Source of the DNA: an uncultured Rhodoferax sp. | GTDB taxonomy: Bacteria; Pseudomonadota; Gammaproteobacteria; Burkholderiales; Burkholderiaceae_C | Assembly (NCBI RefSeq): GCF_946221635.1 | Contig: NZ_CAMIHB010000022.1 | Location: 1-64,000 of the forward strand | DNA: 64,000 nt | Reading direction: 5' to 3' | In this document: positions 36,529 through 44,795 of the stretch, piece after piece | Numbering within the stretch: the first letter of the stretch is position 1 | Layout of the letters: every line of letters begins with the position of its first letter | Made by a program: the position numbers and the translations under genes | The notes under the pieces: generated by a model | What the model saw: the letters and a program-made list of their open reading frames with translations, nothing else | Told to the model about the DNA's origin: nothing | Database searches by the model: none

Positions 36529-36676
36529 CTCTTTCATCCGGACTGTGACCGTCGGCTCTGGCATCTCACCAGATCTGCTGACCCCACGCCGGCAAGGGCT
36601 GGCGTGGGCGCTCGCGGGCTGCTGGAGTCAGGCTCCAGATACCGCCGGTGGGGAATTTCACCCCGCCCTGAGAACG
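36529..36676 (-). promoter_or_regulatory. FMN riboswitch (RFN element) controlling ribH
   Basis: On the minus strand the conserved RFN blocks occur in order: CAGGGCGGGGTGAAATTCCC, CACCGGCGGTA, AGCCCGCGAGC, CAGATCTGGTGAGATGCC, AGAGCCGACGGTCACAGTCC and GGATGAAAGAG. It lies about 92 bases before the ribH ATG. The gap holds a GC-rich stem (GGGCACGC with GCGTGCGCCC) that may be the expression platform; no T-tract follows it, so translational control is more likely than termination. Confidence 0.95.
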
Positions 36677-36722
36677 CGGCAACCCTTGCGGGCTGCGGGC
36701 GGGATTCTAGCCCTGGCCCCAA

Positions 36723-37538
36723 TCACGTGCTCTTGGCCAGGAAATGGCTGGGCGGTTTGCCCATGGCCTGCTTGAACATGGCGGAAAACGCGCTGTCGCT
36801 GGCGTAGCCAGCCGCTGCAGCGACCTGGGCGATAGGCACGCCGCGCGCCAGCTGGGGCAGGGCGTGGGCCAGCACCGCCTGCAGGCGCCACTGCTGGTAG
36901 CTGGTGCCCAGCTCGTCGCGGAACAGGCGGGCCATGGTGCGTTCGCTGGCACCCACATCGGCCACCCATTCGCGCAGTTGGCCGCGCTCCGCCGGGTCGC
37001 GCAGCACGGCCTCGCAGAGGGCGCGCAGGCGTTTGTCACCATGCTCGGGGTGGGGCATGGGCACGCCCAGGGCCTGGGTGTCGGCGCGGGCCATCTCGTC
37101 GGCGGTGAGGTGCATGAGCGCATCATCGCGCGGGCCGGGCTCGCTGCCCTCCAGCGCATGCACCAGTTCGCGCAGCAGCTTGCTTACCACCAGCACACGG
37201 CAGTCTGTCCAACTGGCGGGCATGGCATGGGGGGCGATGTCCACGGTGCGCAGCTCGGCGGTTTCCAGCACCACCACGTTGTGCTGCACGCCGGCGGGAA
37301 TCCACACCGCACGGCTGGGCGGCACGATGTAGGTGGTCTGCCGCTCGCCCCGCATCACCATCACCTGCATGAGCCCGCTGGCGCAGTAGGTGAACTGCGC
37401 CCAGGGGTGTTGGTGGGGCTCGATGTGCGCATCCATGGTCAGGGAGCGGGCCCGGCTGCGCACCGGGCGCGCTGCCGTGGGCGGGCGATTGGCCGAGGTG
37501 TCGAAGGACACGGGGGTGCGTGCGGGCTTGCGTAGCAT
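36723..37538 (-). CDS. AraC-family transcriptional regulator
   Basis: A 271-residue regulator with an N-terminal cupin (HQHPWAQFTYCASGLMQVMV, then VPPSRAVWIPAGVQHNV) and a C-terminal AraC double helix-turn-helix (about 180-265, WVADVGASERTMARLFRDEL and VAAAAGYASDSAFSAMFKQA). The first 30 residues are basic and low in complexity. It is divergent from an MFS transporter gene with 94 bases between them that contain a 13-bp palindrome, so it probably controls that transporter and itself. Inducer unknown. Confidence 0.92.
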   Translation of the reverse strand: MLRKPARTPVSFDTSANRPPTAARPVRSRARSLTMDAHIEPHQHPWAQFTYCASGLMQVMVMRGERQTTYIVPPSRAVWIPAGVQHNVVVLETAELRTVDIAPHAMPASWTDCRVLVVSKLLRELVHALEGSEPGPRDDALMHLTADEMARADTQALGVPMPHPEHGDKRLRALCEAVLRDPAERGQLREWVADVGASERTMARLFRDELGTSYQQWRLQAVLAHALPQLARGVPIAQVAAAAGYASDSAFSAMFKQAMGKPPSHFLAKST

Positions 37539-37574
37539 GGCGTTTGATCGAGAAGTCAGGTTTGGCGGGATTTC

Positions 37575-37587
37575 GACAATTATTGTC
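37575..37587. promoter_or_regulatory. Palindrome in the AraC/MFS intergenic region
   Basis: GACAAT-T-ATTGTC is a perfect inverted repeat 37 bases before the AraC start and 46 before the MFS start. It could be the operator for the AraC protein or for another repressor. Confidence 0.45.
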
Positions 37588-37632
37588 TTTTTATCGTAAT
37601 CAGGAAATTGGCCGGAGACCTAGGATGCAGCC

Positions 37633-38868
37633 ATGACTTCTGCAACACTCACTTCCACCTCCGCCGCACCTGCCATTCCCATGAAGCAGGACGCCACTGT
37701 TATCGGCCTCGTCGGCCTGGCGCACGCCAGCTCGCACTTCGGCCACCTGCTGCTGCCGCTGCTGTTCCCGGTCTTCATGAAAGAGTTTGGCCTGAGCTAC
37801 TCACAGCTGGGCCTGCTGATGACGGTGTTCTTTGTGGTGTCGGGTGTGGGCCAGGCCTGCGCCGGATTTGTGGTGGACCGCTTTGGCGCCCGTCCGCTCA
37901 TGTTTGCCGCGCTGGCCACTTTTGCGTTGTCCTGCGTGGCGGCTTCTCTGGTGACGGGCTATGCGGGTCTGTTTGTGGTGGCTGCATTGGCTGGCCTGGG
38001 CAATGCCACCTTCCACCCGGTGGACTTCACCATCCTCAACCAGCGCGTGTCTGCGCCGCGCCTGGGCTATGCCTTCAGCGCGCACGGCCTCACCGGCAAC
38101 CTGGGCTGGGCCGTGGCACCGGTGTTCTTTGCGGGGCTGGGCGCGCTGATCGGCTGGCGCCACGCCTATCTGGCTGCGGCCGTCATGTATGTGGCCATCC
38201 TGGCGCTGCTGGTGGTGCAGCGTGAGCACCTCAGCACCAAGGTGGTGGTCCGTCCGGCGCCGCATTCCGACGACCATGCCAAGAAGGAGCATGACCTCGC
38301 CTTCATGAAACTGCCCGTGGTGTGGTGGTGCTTTGGCTTCTTCCTGCTCTCCACCATGACCTTGGCCGTGGTGCAGAGCTACGCGGTCTCCATCCTCAAG
38401 GCCATGCACGGCGTGAGCTTCGAGGCGGCCACGCTGACCATTTCGTCCTACATGCTCTGCGGTGCCGTGGGCATGTTCATAGGTGGCTTCGTGGCCGCCA
38501 AGTCCCAACATTCCGACCGTGTGGTCGCCTGGGCCATGGCGGCGGGTGCCGTGCTGCTGGCCCTGTGCGGCACGGGTTGGCTGGGTGCCACGGGCACCAT
38601 GGTGGTCCTGGCCATCACCGGCTTCGCCGTGGGCATTGGCGGTCCGTCGCGCGACATGATGATCAAGAAGGCCACGCCCAAGGGCGCTACCGGCCGCGTC
38701 TACGGGCTGGTGTACTCGGGCCTGGATACGGGTTTTGCCATCTCACCCATTGTCTTCGGCATCTTCATGGACCGCGGCTGGTACGGCGCCACGCTGCTGG
38801 GCGCGGCCCTGGTGCTGCTGCTTAGCGTGGGCGCGGCGCTGGGGGTGGGGCTGCGTACCGCCAAGTAA
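37633..38868 (+). CDS. MFS transporter
   Basis: A 411-residue major facilitator with about 12 membrane helices. The first visible pair is VIGLVGLAHASSHFGHLLLP and YSQLGLLMTVFFVVSGVGQA, with the motif-A-like loop GFVVDRFGARPLMF between helices 2 and 3, a central cytoplasmic loop rich in His/Lys (SDDHAKKEHD) and the second half from KLPVVWWCFGFFLLS. The N-terminal pattern recalls fosmidomycin-resistance-type or oxalate-formate-type carriers, but substrate cannot be inferred. The first 20 residues are Thr/Ser/Ala-rich. It is probably under the divergent AraC regulator. Confidence 0.9.
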   Translation: MTSATLTSTSAAPAIPMKQDATVIGLVGLAHASSHFGHLLLPLLFPVFMKEFGLSYSQLGLLMTVFFVVSGVGQACAGFVVDRFGARPLMFAALATFALSCVAASLVTGYAGLFVVAALAGLGNATFHPVDFTILNQRVSAPRLGYAFSAHGLTGNLGWAVAPVFFAGLGALIGWRHAYLAAAVMYVAILALLVVQREHLSTKVVVRPAPHSDDHAKKEHDLAFMKLPVVWWCFGFFLLSTMTLAVVQSYAVSILKAMHGVSFEAATLTISSYMLCGAVGMFIGGFVAAKSQHSDRVVAWAMAAGAVLLALCGTGWLGATGTMVVLAITGFAVGIGGPSRDMMIKKATPKGATGRVYGLVYSGLDTGFAISPIVFGIFMDRGWYGATLLGAALVLLLSVGAALGVGLRTAK

Positions 38869-38942
38869 ACCGGAGGTCCTGGAAGATTGGGGCTCGGTTC
38901 CTAATGCCTTCCTGATACGCCGGGTGATACGCTGGCGCCACC

Positions 38943-40415
38943 ATGCAAAATCTGTTGGCTCCCCACCGTACTTTCTGGGCCCAAGCGGCATCTGTGCTCG
39001 CGTTTCTGGGCCTCGCCACGGCATTGAATGCCGGCTTGGACGGCCATGTAGGCCTGACCAGCCAGTCCATGGTCTATGTGCTGGCCGTGGTGCTGGCAGC
39101 CTACACCCTGCCGTGGCTGCCTTCGGCACTGTGTGCGTTGGGCGCGGTCTTTGCGCTCAACTTTTTCTTCGTTCCCCCGCGCTTTACCTTTGCGGTGGAC
39201 AGCGAAGAACATTTGATCGGCTTGTTCACCATGTTGCTGGTGGCCCTGGTCATCAGCCATTTGGCCAGCGCACTGCGGCGCAAGACGGTGCTGGCGCGTG
39301 CCCATGCCCAAAGGGCGTGGCAGTTGCAGGAGCTGGCCATGGCGCTGGCGGATGCTGCCTCCGCGCAGGCCGTAGCGGAACTGGGGCGCAGCGCTTTGGC
39401 CCAGGCCTTTGTCGGGCCCAGCGTGCTTGCACTGAAAGCCGAGGTGGACGACCACACAGCGCTAAGCGATGGCCTGCACTGCTGCATGCGCGAAGCGGCC
39501 GTGCTGGGGCCCGGCACCGGACGCTGGCCGGGGCTGGAGGCCTGGTACCTGCCGCTGGGCGACAAGGCGCAGATGCATGGCGCGGTGTGCATCCAGAACG
39601 TGCAGGCCGCTGATGAGGATGGGCGTGAACATGCCCAAGCCCTGTGCGCCGTGCTGGCGCAGAGCTTGTCCAGGCTGCAGATGGCCGATGCCATGCGCAA
39701 GGCGCAGCAAGAGAGCCAGCGCCAGCAGCTGCAGAGCACCTTTCTCGCTGCCATCTCGCACGATCTGCGCACGCCGCTGGCGGCGGTGGTCGGGGCGGCC
39801 TCATTGCTGCAAACCCAGCGCGACAAGCTCGGTCAGGCGGAACAGCAGCGCCTGTTGACCAGCATCGTGGATGAGGCCAGCTACCTGGCCACCGTGACCG
39901 ACAACACCCTGCAACTGGTGCGCCTGAGCAGTGGTGCATTGGATATTCGTCCAGACTGGGAGTCCGTGCAGGAGGTGGTGGGCGCGGTGCTGGCCCGCGT
40001 GCGCCAGCGAGACCCGCAGCGCCGTATCCAGTCCCAGGTGCCGGGCGATCTGCCGCTGGTGCGGGTGGATGCCGTGTTGTTGGCGCAACTGTTGAGCAAT
40101 TTGCTGGACAACGCATTGAAGTACAGCGATGGTGCCATTGACCTCGTCGCGCGCAGCCAGGACGGCGCCGTGCAGCTCTCGGTCAAGGACCGCGGCCCCG
40201 GCATTGGCGAGACCGAGATGGCGACCCTGTTTGAACCCTATGCGCGCGGTGACCGCGCCGGCCCACACGGTGCGGGCCTGGGACTGGCCCTGTGCCGCGC
40301 CATTGCGCAGGCGCACCAGGCCACACTGGACGTGCGTCCGCGTCGCGGTGGGGGGGGCAGCGTCACGCTGACCTTGCCCGCCGCGGCCCAACCCGCTGCA
40401 GGAGCACAGCCATGA
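38943..40415 (+). CDS. KdpD-like sensor histidine kinase, short form without the N-terminal KdpD/USP domain
   Basis: A 490-residue kinase matching the C-terminal half of KdpD. Four membrane helices of DUF4118 type (about 10-105, including VYVLAVVLAAYTLPWLPSAL and the pattern LNFFFVPPRFTF), a GAF-like segment (about 125-245), HisKA with the phospho-acceptor in FLAAISHDLRTPLAAVVG, and HATPase with LLSNLLDNALKYS, DRGPGIG and GAGLGLALC. E. coli KdpD (894 residues) has an extra N-terminal cytosolic KdpD plus USP domain, which is missing. Stop overlaps the regulator start (ATGA). It lies upstream of kup, not kdpFABC. A run of eight G near 40349-40356 is inside the last codons. Confidence 0.9.
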   Translation: MQNLLAPHRTFWAQAASVLAFLGLATALNAGLDGHVGLTSQSMVYVLAVVLAAYTLPWLPSALCALGAVFALNFFFVPPRFTFAVDSEEHLIGLFTMLLVALVISHLASALRRKTVLARAHAQRAWQLQELAMALADAASAQAVAELGRSALAQAFVGPSVLALKAEVDDHTALSDGLHCCMREAAVLGPGTGRWPGLEAWYLPLGDKAQMHGAVCIQNVQAADEDGREHAQALCAVLAQSLSRLQMADAMRKAQQESQRQQLQSTFLAAISHDLRTPLAAVVGAASLLQTQRDKLGQAEQQRLLTSIVDEASYLATVTDNTLQLVRLSSGALDIRPDWESVQEVVGAVLARVRQRDPQRRIQSQVPGDLPLVRVDAVLLAQLLSNLLDNALKYSDGAIDLVARSQDGAVQLSVKDRGPGIGETEMATLFEPYARGDRAGPHGAGLGLALCRAIAQAHQATLDVRPRRGGGGSVTLTLPAAAQPAAGAQP

Positions 40416-41098
40416 GCTTGCGCGTTCTGGTGGTGGAGGACGACCGGGAGCTGCGGATGCTGATGCAGTCCACCCTCTCGGTGGAGGGCTACGCAGTGCA
40501 GACGGCGGTCACTGTGTCGGAGGCGCTGGCCCTGTTGCAACATGCCTTGCCCGATGTGCTGGTGCTGGACCTGGGGCTGCCCGATGGCGATGGCCTGACG
40601 CTGGTGCAAGCGGTACGCAAGCAGCACACGCTGCCCATCCTGGTCGTGTCGGCGCGCCACCAGGAGGCGCAGAAGATCGCGTTGCTGGACGCCGGTGCGG
40701 ACGATTACCTGACCAAGCCCTTTGGGGTGAGCGAGCTGTTGGCGCGCATCCGTGTGGCGCTGCGGCACCGTGGCACGACGGTAGCCGCCGCCGTGACGAC
40801 GCATGCGCTGGACGGTCTGCAGGTGGATGTGGGGTTGCGCCAGGTGCTGCTGCACGGGCAAGCGGTGCACCTTACGCCGACGGAATTCAATCTGCTGGCA
40901 CGCCTGGTGCGCAGCGCCGGGCGGGTGGTCACGCACCGGCAGCTGCTGGTCGATGTCTGGGGGCCGGAGTACACCGAGCACACGCACTACCTGCGGCTCT
41001 ACATGGGCCAGCTGCGTGCCAAGATCGAGGCCGATCCCGCCGAGCCGCGCCATCTCCTCACCGAAACCGGGGTGGGTTACCGCATCGCCACGCAGTAG
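40412..41098 (+). CDS. kdpE: KdpE-like OmpR-family response regulator
   Basis: A 228-residue response regulator: receiver domain with acidic pocket VVEDD, phospho-acceptor Asp in VLVLDLGLPDGDG (about residue 53) and the switch lysine in DYLTKPFG, then an OmpR/PhoB winged helix (HLTPTEFNLLARLVRSAGRV to TETGVGYRIA). The product starts at ATG 40412, inside the last codon of the kinase gene. In E. coli KdpE drives kdpFABC; here the next gene is the low-affinity potassium transporter kup, so control of kup is likely. A G9 tract follows the stop. Confidence 0.92.
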   Translation: MSLRVLVVEDDRELRMLMQSTLSVEGYAVQTAVTVSEALALLQHALPDVLVLDLGLPDGDGLTLVQAVRKQHTLPILVVSARHQEAQKIALLDAGADDYLTKPFGVSELLARIRVALRHRGTTVAAAVTTHALDGLQVDVGLRQVLLHGQAVHLTPTEFNLLARLVRSAGRVVTHRQLLVDVWGPEYTEHTHYLRLYMGQLRAKIEADPAEPRHLLTETGVGYRIATQ

Positions 41099-41119
41099 CG
41101 AGGGGGGGGGCTGCAGAAG

Positions 41120-41137
41120 GCATTCCATATGCATTCC
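41120..41137 (+). promoter_or_regulatory. Direct repeats GCATTCC spaced 11 bp before kup
   Basis: GCATTCC occurs at 41120-41126 and 41131-41137, exactly one helical turn apart, the spacing used by OmpR/PhoB-type regulators. A third copy is at 41180-41186, inside the kup start region. They are candidate sites for the KdpE-like regulator. Confidence 0.5.
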
Positions 41138-41186
41138 TAACGCGGCGCGGCGCACAGTGAAGGCCTCTTCACTGCAAATGCATTCC

Positions 41187-43064
41187 ATGCAATCCAACAC
41201 TGTCCGCGAAAGTCTGGGCGCCCTCACGCTGGGGGCCCTGGGGGTGGTCTATGGTGACATCGGCACCAGCCCGCTTTACACCATGAAAGAAATCTTCGGT
41301 CCCGCCACCGGCATTCCGCTGGACGCGCCGCACCTCATCGGCGCCGTCTCGGTGGTGTTTTGGGGGTTGATGATGGTGGTCACCCTCAAGTACGTGCTGT
41401 TGATCCTGCGCGCCGACAACCGGGGCGAGGGTGGCATCATGGCCCTCACGGCACTCGCCGCCAAGGCGGCGGGCACCACGCCACGCCGGCGCCTCGCGCT
41501 GCTGTTGACGGGCGTGTTTGGTGCTGCGCTGTTCTATGGCGACAGCGTGATCACACCAGCCATTTCCGTGCTCAGTGCGGTGGAAGGGCTGGAAGTGGCC
41601 ACGCCCGCCTTCAAGCCTTATGTGCTGCCCATCTGCGCGGCGGTGCTGGTGGGCCTGTTTGCCATGCAACGCTTTGGTACCAGTGTGGTGGGCAAGCTGT
41701 TTGGCCCGGTCATCGTGGTCTGGTTCGGCGTGCTGGCCGCCAGCGGGGTGGCGGAAATTGCGCAGAGCCCGCAGATCCTGGCGGCGCTGAACCCGCTGCA
41801 TGCCCTGGCTTTTCTGAGCGCGCAAGGCTGGCACATGTTTGTGGCGGTCGGTGCCATCGTGCTGGCCTTCACGGGTGCGGAGGCCCTGTATGCCGATATG
41901 GGCCACTTCGGCAAACGCCCCATCCAGCTCGCCTGGACCGGGCTGGTGCTGCCCGCATTGGCATTGCACTACATGGGCCAGGGAGCCTTGCTAATGCGCG
42001 ATGCCAGCGCGCTGGAAAACCCCTTTTACCGCATGTTCCCCGAAGCCTGGATCGTTCCCGCCGTGGTGCTGGCCACGGTGGCCACGGTGATCGCCTCGCA
42101 GGCCGTGATTTCAGGCGCCTATTCCATGACCCGGCAGGCTATCCAGCTGGGCTTGCTGCCACGCATGCAGGTGCTGTTCACTTCCAGCAAGGAGGCGGGC
42201 CAGATCTACATGCCCGGTGTGAACTGGCTGTTGCTGGGGGCTGTGCTGCTGGCTGTGTTTGGCTTTGGCAGCTCCTCGGCCCTGGCGTCGGCCTACGGCA
42301 TTGCGGTCACGGTGACCATGCTCATCACCACCGTGCTCACCTTCTTTGTGGTGCGCCACGCATGGCGCTACCCGCTGCCGCTGGCCATTGCAGCCACCAG
42401 TGTGTTTGTGGCGCTGGACCTTCTGCTGGTGGTGTCGTGCGCGCTCAAGTTCCTGCAGGGCGGCTGGTTCCCGCTGGTCATGGGCTTGGGCATCTTCCTC
42501 GTCATGGCCACCTGGCGCCGTGGGCGTGAGCTGCTGGTGGACAGCATCCGCCACGACGACCCGGAGCTGGCTCCGTTTGTGGAAGCACTGGCGCAGGATG
42601 GCGTGCACCGTGTGGCGCGCACGGCGGTCTATGCCGTGGCCAATCCCGAGACCGTGCCCCAGGCGCTGATGCACAACCTCAAGCACAACCAGGTGCTGCA
42701 CGAACGCAACATCATCCTCAATGTGGTGTTCCACGACGTGCCTTGGATTCCGTTCGACGAGCGTGTGGTGGTGCAGACCTTGGCGCCCGGTTTCTGGACC
42801 GTGCAACTGCACTATGGCTTCAAGAACACGCCCGACATTCCCAAGGCGCTGGAGCTGTGCCGCAGCCAGGGGTTGCCCATCAACCTGTTTGAAACTTCGT
42901 ACTTCCTGAGCCGCGACATCGTGGTGCCTACGCGTGGTTCGGGCATGGCGCACTGGCGCGAGGCGCTGTTTGCCGTGATGTCGCGCAATGCCGGTAGCGC
43001 GGCCGACTTCTTCCGCCTGCCCAACAACTGCGTGATCGAGCTGGGCGCGCGCGTGCAGATCTAG
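41187..43064 (+). CDS. kup: Potassium transporter Kup (KUP/HAK family)
   Basis: Proton-coupled potassium uptake protein of the inner membrane. The 625-residue product has the KUP signature at the N-terminus (LGALGVVYGDIGTSPLYTMK), twelve or so membrane helices up to about residue 440, with DNRGEGGIMALTALAA in the loop, and a C-terminal cytoplasmic domain (VEALAQDGVHRVARTAVYAV onward). Length equals E. coli Kup (622). ATG 41178 is nine bases earlier in frame and equally possible. The gene follows the KdpDE-like pair by about 90 bases. Its stop shares CTAG with the stop of the convergent Lrp-like gene. Confidence 0.96.
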   Translation: MQSNTVRESLGALTLGALGVVYGDIGTSPLYTMKEIFGPATGIPLDAPHLIGAVSVVFWGLMMVVTLKYVLLILRADNRGEGGIMALTALAAKAAGTTPRRRLALLLTGVFGAALFYGDSVITPAISVLSAVEGLEVATPAFKPYVLPICAAVLVGLFAMQRFGTSVVGKLFGPVIVVWFGVLAASGVAEIAQSPQILAALNPLHALAFLSAQGWHMFVAVGAIVLAFTGAEALYADMGHFGKRPIQLAWTGLVLPALALHYMGQGALLMRDASALENPFYRMFPEAWIVPAVVLATVATVIASQAVISGAYSMTRQAIQLGLLPRMQVLFTSSKEAGQIYMPGVNWLLLGAVLLAVFGFGSSSALASAYGIAVTVTMLITTVLTFFVVRHAWRYPLPLAIAATSVFVALDLLLVVSCALKFLQGGWFPLVMGLGIFLVMATWRRGRELLVDSIRHDDPELAPFVEALAQDGVHRVARTAVYAVANPETVPQALMHNLKHNQVLHERNIILNVVFHDVPWIPFDERVVVQTLAPGFWTVQLHYGFKNTPDIPKALELCRSQGLPINLFETSYFLSRDIVVPTRGSGMAHWREALFAVMSRNAGSAADFFRLPNNCVIELGARVQI

Positions 43065-43564
43065 GTATTGCGCCTGAGGTGGGCCAAGGGCAGCTCCGTG
43101 CTGCTCTTGATCCGGTTCAGCACGATGTTGGAGCGGATGCTGCCTACGCCCTGGATGCGGGTCAGGCGGCGTAGCACCTGCTCAGACAGTACGCTGAGGT
43201 CTGCGGCCACGATCTGCAGGATGTAATCGGACTCGCCGGCCACCGAATAGCACTCCAGCACCTCGGGGAAGCTGGCAATCTCGCGTTCAAAGGCCAGGCC
43301 TTCGTCGCCGCTGTGGCGGGTGAGCGTGACGTAGGAAATGGCGCGTACCCCCAGGCCGATGGCCGCAGGTTCCAGCAACGCCACGTAGCGCCGGATGATG
43401 CCCGCAGCCTGCAGCCGCTGCACCCGGCGGCTGACCTGTGAGGCCGAGAGGTGGATTTGCTCGCCGATCTGCTGGTGGGTGGCGTAGGCATCGCGCTGCA
43501 ATGCAGCAAGAAGACTCACATCAAAGCTATCCAGCAGCGAATCGTCATGGTTTGATGGTTTCAT
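43061..43564 (-). CDS. Lrp/AsnC-family regulator, divergent from the tyrosine-degradation genes
   Basis: A 167-residue one-component regulator: N-terminal winged helix (LLAALQRDAYATHQQIGEQI, HLSASQVSRRVQRLQAAGII) and C-terminal RAM/ACT-like domain (YVTLTRHSGDEGLAFEREIA, VLECYSVAGESDYILQIVAA). The start at ATG 43564 gives the standard N-terminus. It is 107 bases divergent from hpd, and amino-acid-sensing Lrp-type proteins commonly control such catabolic genes; phenylalanine or tyrosine would be the expected ligand. A 17-base palindrome overlaps its own start codon. Confidence 0.93.
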   Translation of the reverse strand: MKPSNHDDSLLDSFDVSLLAALQRDAYATHQQIGEQIHLSASQVSRRVQRLQAAGIIRRYVALLEPAAIGLGVRAISYVTLTRHSGDEGLAFEREIASFPEVLECYSVAGESDYILQIVAADLSVLSEQVLRRLTRIQGVGSIRSNIVLNRIKSSTELPLAHLRRNT

Positions 43565-43579
43565 GCATGAATTATGCAT
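43563..43579. promoter_or_regulatory. Candidate Lrp-type operator overlapping the regulator start
   Basis: ATGCAT-GAATT-ATGCAT: two perfect 6-bp arms around an AT core, the general look of an Lrp/AsnC site. It covers the start codon of the Lrp-like gene, which suggests autoregulation, and lies upstream of the hpd promoter. Confidence 0.5.
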
Positions 43580-43671
43580 TTGGCCGTAATTTGTGGGGAG
43601 AAAACGCAACCCCAATGCGTGCGTGGCTGACCACAATTCACTATCTTTTCCAGAACGACGAGGAGCCCTCC

Positions 43672-44769
43672 ATGCACACATCCGCCACCGATTTGTTTGA
43701 GAACCCCATGGGCCTGATGGGCTTTGAGTTTGTGGAGTTCGCATCGCCACTGGCCGGCGTCATCGAACCCGTGTTTGAGCGCATGGGCTTCACGCTAGTG
43801 GCGAAGCACCGTTCCAAGGATGTGGTGCTGTACCGCCAGGGTGGCATCAACTTCATCGTCAACCGCGAGCCCAAGAGCGTCGCCGGCTACTTTGCTGCGG
43901 AGCACGGCCCCAGCGCCTGCGGCATGGCCTTCCGTGTGAGGGATTCCCACCACGCCTACAAGCGCGCACTGGAGCTGGGCGCCCAGCCTGTGGAACTGCG
44001 CCCCGGCCCCATGGAGCTGAACCTGCCCGCCATCAAGGGCATTGGTGGGGCGCCGCTGTACCTGATCGACCGCTTTGAAGATGGCAAATCCATCTACGAC
44101 ATCGACTTTGAATTCATCGCAGGCGTGGACCGCCATCCCGTAGGCCACGGCTTCAGCGTGGTCGATCACCTCACGCACAATGTGTACCGCGGCCGCATGG
44201 CGTACTGGGCAGACTTCTACAGCAAGCTGTTCAACTTCCAGGAAATCCGCTACTTCGACATTCAGGGCGAATACACCGGCCTCACCTCCAAGGCCATGAC
44301 CGCGCCGGACGGCCTGGTCCGCATTCCGCTCAACGAAGAAGCGCGCCAGGGCGGTGGCCAGATCGAGGAATTCCTGATGCAGTTCAACGGCGAGGGCATC
44401 CAGCACATTGCCCTGCTGTGCGAAGACCTGCCGGGCGCCATCGACAAGTTGCAGATGGCCGGCATTCCGCTTCTGACGGCGCCCAATGACGTGTACTACG
44501 AGAACCTGTCCAAGCGCCTGCCGGGCCACGGCCAGCCCGTGGGGGAACTGCAGGCGCGGGGCATTCTGCTGGACGGTACGACGGAAGGCGGCGAGCCCCG
44601 CCTGTTACTGCAAATCTTCTCGCAGCCACTGCTGGGCCCGGTGTTCTTCGAATTCATCGAACGCAAGGGCAACTACCGCGAGGGCTTTGGCGAAGGCAAT
44701 TTCAAGGCCTTGTTCGAATCGCTGGAGCGGGACCAGATCCACCGCGGCGTGATTGAAGCGGCCAAGTAA
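43672..44769 (+). CDS. hpd: 4-hydroxyphenylpyruvate dioxygenase
   Basis: Converts 4-hydroxyphenylpyruvate to homogentisate in tyrosine breakdown. The 365-residue product has two VOC-type halves; iron ligands are visible in the second: VVDHLTHNVYRG (His), GEGIQHIALLCED (His) and FFEFIERKGNYREGFGEGNF (Glu), the last being the family signature. ATG 43672 follows GAGGAG. It is first of a run hpd-VOC-fahA-phhB-phhA, all plus strand with short gaps or overlaps. Confidence 0.95.
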   Translation: MHTSATDLFENPMGLMGFEFVEFASPLAGVIEPVFERMGFTLVAKHRSKDVVLYRQGGINFIVNREPKSVAGYFAAEHGPSACGMAFRVRDSHHAYKRALELGAQPVELRPGPMELNLPAIKGIGGAPLYLIDRFEDGKSIYDIDFEFIAGVDRHPVGHGFSVVDHLTHNVYRGRMAYWADFYSKLFNFQEIRYFDIQGEYTGLTSKAMTAPDGLVRIPLNEEARQGGGQIEEFLMQFNGEGIQHIALLCEDLPGAIDKLQMAGIPLLTAPNDVYYENLSKRLPGHGQPVGELQARGILLDGTTEGGEPRLLLQIFSQPLLGPVFFEFIERKGNYREGFGEGNFKALFESLERDQIHRGVIEAAK

Positions 44770-44795
44770 ACCCGGACGGACCGAGGAGACACACC

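Noticed and set aside
38913..38932. Direct repeat TGATACGC, twice, just before the KdpD-like gene
   Set aside because: The 12-bp spacing is off one helical turn, and the second unit lies next to the ATG; too short to call a site.
39253..40116. Minus-strand frame of 287 residues opposite the KdpD-like kinase
   Set aside because: Pro/Ala/Arg-rich translation typical of frame shadows; no family resemblance.
40349..41110. G8 tract in the last codons of the KdpD-like gene and G9 tract after kdpE as phase-variation sites
   Set aside because: The first lies too close to the C-terminus to switch the kinase, the second is non-coding; nothing else supports phase variation.
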